Positions 57,311-64,000 of a DNA stretch of 64,000 nucleotides are shown one piece after another (position 1 is the first letter of the stretch; each line of letters opens with the position of its first letter). Location: the NCBI GenBank assembly GCA_009363875.1, contig CM018690.1, positions 31,044,800 to 31,108,799 of the forward strand. The letters run 5' to 3'. The notes beneath the pieces were generated by a model. It was not told the origin of the DNA. It saw only the letters and a program-made list of their open reading frames with translations, and did not search any database. The DNA comes from Mikania micrantha. Lineage: Eukaryota > Streptophyta > Magnoliopsida > Asterales > Asteraceae. The position numbers and the translations under genes are program-made.

Positions 57311-60088
57311 TGTGACACCCGGCAATTTCAGGTAAATTGCGACTCTTACATTCTTTACATTTCACATTCATACTTGTCGCATTTCATTTAATTATGTTTA
57401 ATTAGATGAGCTGAACACAAACAACTACTGCAAAACGATAGTTCGTGGAACTATCGAATCGTACATTGCACATTGGTTTTGGAAACCAAGAGCGGCAAAC
57501 ACAACACTAACGCAAAACAATAATTCGCGGAATAATTGAATTGTACATCACACGTTGATTAGGATTAATCAAGCGTGCAAACACTTCGTTAAACACGAAC
57601 ACAAACTATCAAAGATAATTCAAGGAATTATCGAAACACACACGAGTCTCACGAACGTTGGTGAACAAACGATTGAATGACAATTGAGTCACATATGACC
57701 GAACATTAGTAATCAAGGTCAATCGATGTTAAACGATGAGTTATAAGCGTGAAATCATCAAAAAGCGGATCGAAACGATGAAACTGGGTTTATTGGGTTG
57801 GCCTGAAGGCCCAGGCGCTACGCCTAAGCCCAGCCAACGAACCTAGGCGATATGCGCGGGTAGGGAAGGGAAGCATCGGATGCCTTTCTTCCGCGCGGTA
57901 CGCCTGGAATCGGTATTCCTCGCGAGGCGTTACGCCTGACAGGGAAATAGCAGAAAAATCTCTTAAAAGCCACAAAAATCATTTCTACTCTATCATACTC
58001 GAAACCACACGCAACCAACCGGCCATTTCTCTTCCCTAACCCCTGTTACAGCCCCTTTTCACCCATTGGAAGCCATTGGAGCTCCCATACTTGAAGATTG
58101 AAGCTAGGAACTTACAAGAAGTTTGAAGAGGAAGATTGGTGGGCTCGAAGATCATCACCATCACCTTGTCTTCTGCAAATCGTTGCTGTCCAGAAGCAAC
58201 TAGAGCTGCTACAACCATCTTCCAGCAATTATAGAGCATTTAAGGTAGTCTTACATGCTTACTAATAGTTAGATCGAACATGCAATGGGTAAAAACCCAC
58301 ATGCATGAAGATCCGCTCACATGCAACTCCGATCCGCTCACATGCACGGAATTTTAATGGGTCTAGAATGTTTATTGATATATTTTGAAGTAGATTGATG
58401 ATAGAAATCATCTAGAATTGGGTTTTGTCAATTTGATGATGATTTTGTAAGACTTGCTATATTAGGAAACTTTTTAGATGCATGTTGTAGATTGGTGATG
58501 ATCTAGACATGCTAGACAAGTCTAGATGTTGTTAAATATATATTGGAGTGATTAGAAACACATTGGGATATTTGATTTTGTCAAAAACATGGTTTTGTAT
58601 AAACTTACTATAAAAGGAAACTTTTAAAAATCAAAAGAGGGCTTTTGATGAACTTTAAGTATTGGGATATGCTTAAAAATGATTTCTAAGCATATTGGAA
58701 ACTTCGATTTGTGAAAACGAGCTTTTAAACGAATACTTACTATTTTAGAAAACTTTGTTCGGGCAAAATGACATAAATGGTATTTTATGCAAAAATGACT
58801 TATTTTAAGCGTTTACGTATGTTTTTACAAACGTATTAAAGCTATTAACTTTATGAAATGGGATTTCATAACCACACTTTCCTAAATTGGAAACTTTCTA
58901 AAAATGGTAACTTATGTGATTAGAGTCATAGGATGCATTTTGGTGTCTTATGTGCATTAAGGCACATAAACACAACAATCGTGTCACCAACGATTCGTCG
59001 AGTCTCACTAGACAACACACACACACACACTCGGTTGAGCACACCGACACTTGGAGTTGTATGGATTACAACACACCAACACATACTCACACCTATATGG
59101 TAATAGGTGCATACTAGCAGGTGCTAGCCTTCGCAGAAGCGAACACTTACACACATACCGGAACTGCTAACCAGGTGAGTTCAAGGCCCCTTTTTACATT
59201 TTCTACCTTTGGGGGAGAAAACATGGCATACAACTACTTTTGAACAACATACACACTTTTGGTTTCTTTTGTACATGCTAATATCGTATATGCATATGTG
59301 TGGCATTCATCCACAAAACTGATAAGTCCTCATTAAACACACCTCGAACCGTTAATAGCGCGTTGCGCTTAGCGTGGTAATTCTGAATAGTACTTTTTCG
59401 GCCTGACAAGCCCCACTGTTGCGAGCCGTATGGCCACCCCGACTGGAGGTCGGAACAGTGCACAATCAACCAAACAACATTTGCCATGTCTTGGATGGAT
59501 ATGGCGGGAGGCAACATGTTAGCTTCGGTTGCGAACCCGCATATGATATAACACATATTGACTAGCTATCAATTGATATTGCATTGTATTGAAAAGTAGA
59601 CCTACAACATTTACTTTAAACATTTTGATGTTTACTGCTGATTACAAACCTGTGCTCTCACCAACCTTTGTGTTGACCCTTTACTCGCATGTTTTCTCAG
59701 GTAACTAAGGCACGCGCACAAGGAATAGGATGCTAGGCTGGAGTCGCTTGCATCTGTTTAAGTGTCTTAGTCTATTAAACATTGATATTATTTGGTCGTG
59801 TTCTTATGTATTGTTAGACATCTTAAACCGCTTCCGCAACTATTGTCATTTATCATTTTGAAAACTGTTTTAAATTAACGCTTTCGCAAATGCTGAATGT
59901 TAAACTGTTTTGTTAAAATATACTTTACTTCCGCTACTCTGATTTTACAAACTGTTTTATCCTAGTTATTGGATGTACGTATGAAACCAGACATATAGGT
60001 CTCGCATGTTGTGTGACCGGAGACTGCGATCCTGACAATCTGTTGTTGCTCGCGCCCCAGAAGGGACGGGATTTCTCGGGGTGCGACA
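57311..60088 (+). repeat. Element A 3' LTR
   Basis: 2,778 bp, TG...CA, matching 30858-33651 apart from about 19 substitutions, an 18-bp deletion near 58648 and one extra CA unit. Followed by ATCAC. Confidence 0.93.
59175..59700 (+). other. Putative leader intron, A 3' LTR copy
   Basis: Same donor, acceptor and 526-bp length as the 5' LTR copy. Confidence 0.45.
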
Positions 60089-60472
60089 ATCACCCCCATT
60101 CTCTCTCTAAAACCCTAACCCCGGTTCTCTCTCTCTCTACAATTTTCAAACTTCAAACCTCAAGAACTCACTCGTTTCTTGACCAAATCGCTCCATCTTG
60201 GTGCCAAATCGAAGCTATTGGTCCCCTCTACACGAAAGTACAACCAATCGGAAGTGGAAACCATCAAAAACGAGGTAATCGGGGCTGCAAAACCTTGGAT
60301 TTTAGGGTTTGTGTAAGCTTTGTTCGTACCTCACAACTCTAGCCGGTTACAAACCCTTCCATCGAACCTTACACCTCTGAAAACTAGTTCTTGCATAACA
60401 CCACCACTGAATACCATCGTTTATCACACCTAGAACTTGAAAACCCACCTGGGCGGCGGCGGCCTGTAGCCT

Positions 60473-60850
60473 GGCCGAAAGGCCAAGGGCCGAATGAGGA
60501 GGGGGCGACAGAAAGAAACTAGGCCGAAGGGGATACCGACCGAACCAGACTCATTCGCAAAAGGGGGGTGCTATTCGGTCCATAGCCTCATTCTGTTCAG
60601 GTGTGACCGAATGGATCCATGAGCATAACCACATTCGATCGGCCAGGACTCCTTCGCCTGGGTCACATCCATTCGGCCCAAGGATCATCCCAATTGGCCT
60701 AGGCCCATTCGTTCGGCCCATGTGATTGGCTTAGCCCACGTGACTGATTCGGCCCAGGGTTTATTGGTTCGGCCCAACACCCACGTACGGCCACCTTGGT
60801 TTGGCATATGACAAATCATTCGGCCCATATTAAGTGTTCGGCCCACTTGA
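60473..60850 (+). promoter_or_regulatory. Cluster of TTCGGCCCA motifs in LTR D
   Basis: Around ten copies of TCGGCCCA/GGCCGAA, the same motif class as the cluster in D' (8386-9050) on the matching strand. GGCCCA is the core of plant site II/UP1 elements; position in the transcribed leader is unusual for a promoter element. Confidence 0.4.
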
Positions 60851-61384
60851 CCCAAAATGTAAACAAGAACATAAACCAATTTCATGGATGACATGCATGG
60901 GTAGTTTTTACTACAAAGGTGGTAGGGTATGGGGTTTAAAGAACTTCACAAAACCTAAAACATTAAGTTTTTTTCCAAGGTTGTTGCATGGTTAATTATC
61001 GACGATGTAGCAACTACTTCAAACCTAACAAGGACCATATGTAAGACCTTAAGCCATAAACCTAAGTTATACTTAGGTTGACTTAGAAAATTCCCTATCA
61101 CCACAAGTAACTATTGTATCATAATAAGGTCTTGGATTTTCAAGCATGAGCTTAAGGCAAACTAAGTCTTTAATCCCTAACAACTAAACAAGGCCGAATG
61201 ATAACCGAGACTTACGAGTGTTAGCCAACTTTAGGGCTAACACATACATACACACACATACTCAAACTTATACTCATAAGTTACAAACAACGTGAAATCA
61301 ATACAGGATCGTGAAAACTACATCAAGTACAACAAAGAGCGCTTGCATTCTTGTTTATACTTAGTCAACCACATCAACTACAAG

Positions 61385-63505
61385 GTGAGTTCATACGCCC
61401 CTTTTCTAATTTTAACTAATTTCAACTCTCGGGGCTGAGAAACATACTAAATCTTTTACTTAAAAGTTTTAGTACAACATATTTATTTTACTATGATATA
61501 GATAATACTGCTTTTATCTTAATTATCATATTATGACCTGATCATATAATTATGTGTGCTTGTGTGTGAAATAACATGTAAAGCATAACAGTAACAATAT
61601 CATGATAACATAACTTCATGATACTAACTTATCAAAATGAACGACACAATGCATCAAAGCTAGATCTCACAACAACGAACTTATAACACTGAGACAACAA
61701 GAATGATAATCTTGATAACATAACTTCATGATGATATTATCATTCACTACATTTATTAACATTGTGTAATAAGACAAGATCTTATTTCACCTTGTTAAAA
61801 ACCTTGAGTGTACATAACATTGAGACAACATGAGGACAATCACTGAGGATATCGATGTTGATAATCATGATAACATGGTTTCAAGATATCACCCTTCACA
61901 TGAGCTAACATTGTATGATAAGATGAGATCTTATGCATCAAGGTTAAAGACAAGTGATCATAGCATTGTGTTCATTTTATTTTGATTGAAACAATACAAC
62001 ATATCAAGGATGATGTCAATATAACATAATTTCCTGATATCATTCAACCACTAAAATAACATAAGTGTATAGGATTTGATCTTATGACATTTCGTTATTT
62101 GCACTGAGTTAACAACGTGATAACATGAGACAACTGCAATTGATAACAAGAATGATAATCATGATAACATAATTTCATGATGATAATATAATTCACGCAT
62201 TTACTAACATCGTGTAATAAGACAGGTTCTTATAACACTTTGTTACGGACATCGGAACGCATAGCTACAAGAATACACAACAATTGATTACCATTAAAAT
62301 GTCTGTATTATATCACATCAATCATGTGTTCATGTATTCAAGTTTAACATTGTAAGTCCCTCACAAAGAATCGTTTACCAGTTAGTTTGATGTGACTAAA
62401 CCGACGGGTAGGGCCGGTATGTTGATCGTATTTATCATTTGGCCGGCAACGTATGACCGGTGACAGGGCGACATCAGTCAGGGTCTGGTAAGCGATACAC
62501 GGTGATATTAATCTGCAGTAACTAATTGTAATTAATCCTTCAATTCTATTGACTAGTAGACTGAAGAATTGAGTTTCTCTCATGTCACATTACTGGTAGT
62601 AGTTTTCGTTGAAGGCCATGGGAACACAGAAGTGATAGAGATAAATCGGATGCATTGTAATTTGATTACGTGAGGATAACAATGGATTCCTTTTAGGCTC
62701 TATGCAGTTCAAGAGGAGAACAATACCAATAGGTTAACTAACACTTCTATCATTAGTAGTGACTGACAGTTAATCCCGCAAGTGAGAGAATAATAACAAG
62801 GATAAGATCAAATTAATCTATTTTCCTTAAAACATTGAGGGTTTATCAACACTTTAGTTTTGATAACTAAACCTCTTTTTACTATATTATACTTCATCTA
62901 AAACACTGGGTGATGAACACAAACCGATGGGTGAATATCAAACGGTATGAACATGTGAGATGAAAATGGGTATCTATAGTTGTATTGCAAGTGGTGTTGG
63001 TTTCTGTTTAGCATGTGGTGGGATGGCGTCTGGGCGGGTTGTAGGCTCGACCCTTTCGTATGCCCTATATATAAGCATGCTTGATCGAGTAAAACGCTAT
63101 TTGTAAGTATAACTATGGAGAGGACATTGGGTGAAACGGATGAGACATGTAAACATATGGGTAGAACATCAAATGGGTTGAACACACGTGAGAAAGAAAT
63201 AAATATCCATAGTTGTATTACATGTGGTGTCGAATTCTGTTAAGCATGTGGTGGGATGGCGTCTGGGCGGGTTGTAGGCTCGACCCTTTCGTATGCCCTA
63301 TATATAAGCATGCTTAGTAGGATGAAACGTTACTTGTACATATAACTATGGAGAGACCATTGTCTGAGACGGATAAATCAAACATTAACAAGAATCTTGT
63401 ATGACATTGTGATTGTGAATGTAACAAATCCATGGTTTTCAATTACTAAACTTATGAACTCACCAACCTAGTGTTGACTTTGTTTAAATGCATGTTTTTC
63501 TCAAG
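61385..63505 (+). other. Putative leader intron, LTR D
   Basis: CAAG|GTGAGTTCATACGCCCC to CATGTTTTTCTCAAG|TGACGAAC; the acceptor differs slightly from the others. Length would be 2,121 bp. Confidence 0.4.
62915..63380 (+). repeat. 233-bp tandem duplication in LTR D
   Basis: GCATGTGGTGGGATGGCGTC begins at 63011 and again at 63244, with long matching text on both sides, including CCCTATATATAAGCATGCTT. LTR D' has this segment only once (about 6760-6820, minus strand). Confidence 0.85.
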
Positions 63506-63874
63506 TGACGAACATGTTTAGTCACCAGACTCAGGATGCATTAGCTAGTGGACTTTTAGAGTGGTCCTAGCTACATTTTGTGTGCATAACTTTTGATGAC
63601 ATGGTTTGGTGAATCACTTTTGCGAATCTTGTGTAATACAAGATAGAAAACTCAATGATTCCTTTGAGTGGATTTACTTAGTTAAATTCTGAACTTAACA
63701 ATGTAATTTAACTTTGTAATTCTATGTCAATGTCAAATTAGCATTTCTCAATTATATATCATGTGTCATGTAAACAATCTGATCACTATGATTATCAAAT
63801 GATATCGCGCCCCGAGAACCTTCCGTCCGACGGGAAAGTCGATCCAGCCCGCCGGCTCAGGGTGTGACAAGTTG

Positions 63875-64000
63875 GAGGAGCTTAAGTGGATCGGTCAAGT
63901 CATCATGTCCATCATGCGCTTCCTGATCTTATGTAGGCAGGATACATTATCCCGTCCGTAACATATTTCCTGGTTATGATATGGGCAGGACGCATTATCT
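63875..64000. other. Right flank of solo LTR D
   Basis: Less AT-rich sequence with an imperfect repeat of GGCAGGA(T/C)(A/G)CATTATC near 63937 and 63985. It was contiguous with 29849 before LTR D inserted. No gene is assigned. Confidence 0.4.

Larger units (their letters stand above)
30858..60088 (+). mobile_element. Tekay-type gypsy element A with nested insertions
   Basis: 5' LTR 30858-33651 and 3' LTR 57311-60088 share TGTGACACCCGGCAATTTCAGG starts and GGGGTGCGACA ends. ATCAC flanks the element on both sides (30853-30857 and 60089-60093). The LTRs differ by about 19 substitutions, an 18-bp deletion in the 3' copy and one CA unit, by eye. The interior keeps gag and protease at the left and an integrase-chromodomain remnant at the right. 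RT, RNase H and part of integrase are gone, and elements E, B and C lie in between. Confidence 0.92.
60094..63869 (+). mobile_element. Solo LTR D, 3' part
   Basis: Resumes the LTR cut at 30857 and starts with a CTCTCTCT-rich leader containing AAACCCTAACCCC (telo-box-like). It then has a GGCCCA-rich block (60460-60850), the GTGAGT donor at 61385, a duplicated 233-bp segment, and ends GCCGGCTCAGGGTGTGACA at 63869, followed by AGTTG. The end matches, inverted, the D' end at 6208. No coding frame is seen. Confidence 0.88.

Noticed and set aside
63875..64000. Primer site and element interior after LTR D
   Set aside because: No TGGTATCAGAG-like sequence follows 63869, and the AGTTG duplication shows the LTR is solo.

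Overview
The window is repetitive plant nuclear DNA. The initiator-Met-tRNA primer sites, Tekay/Del-type chromovirus retrotransposons, a Ty1-copia element and several MITE/MULE-like elements point to a eudicot. The style of the elements resembles Asteraceae, but that attribution is an impression and not a proof. I see no intact host gene; at most there are two tiny candidate exon fragments at the edge of one insertion.

Layout. Positions 1-710 are the 3' end of a Tekay-type LTR, followed by GGT-rich and about 80-bp tandem repeats, and then a decayed LTR-like fragment (about 2980-5135). Positions 6208-18679 hold a minus-strand solo LTR (TSD ATTCA) split by a very young Ty1-copia element (9063-17247, 972-bp LTRs differing at one site by eye, one internal amber codon). 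Positions 18593-29850 are AT-rich DNA containing foldback elements with many TACACATGTGTA palindromes, a 259-bp MITE and a MULE-like element with a perfect 9-bp TSD.

The right half is one nest. A plus-strand solo LTR (29855-30857 and 60094-63869, TSD AGTTG) of the same family as the left solo LTR was entered by Tekay element A (30858-60088, TSD ATCAC). A contains an LTR of element E (from 35633), fused by deletion to the decayed gag-pol of element B (38220-41678). B's 3' LTR was in turn entered by the young element C (43579-55370, TSD ACTTG), which is complete from LTR to LTR. LTR divergence fits this order: A about 19 and C about 8 substitutions per 2.8-3.0 kb, counted by eye.

How the parts work together. 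C carries a 5' LTR, a PBS, an extra coiled-coil/acidic ORF, a short first gag exon, and one gag-protease-RT-RNase H-integrase-chromodomain frame that stops early in the chromodomain. Three structural themes recur in the Tekay-type LTRs. There are four GC-rich CGCGGTACGCG-like boxes upstream of the TATA. There is a ladder of short hairpins about 150 bp apart in the leader. There is a GTGAGT...TTCTCAG pair that looks like a leader intron. Elements A and C also share a small phase-1 intron-like interval inside gag. The spliced-leader and gag-intron architecture is the most interesting possible novelty; RNA evidence would decide it.
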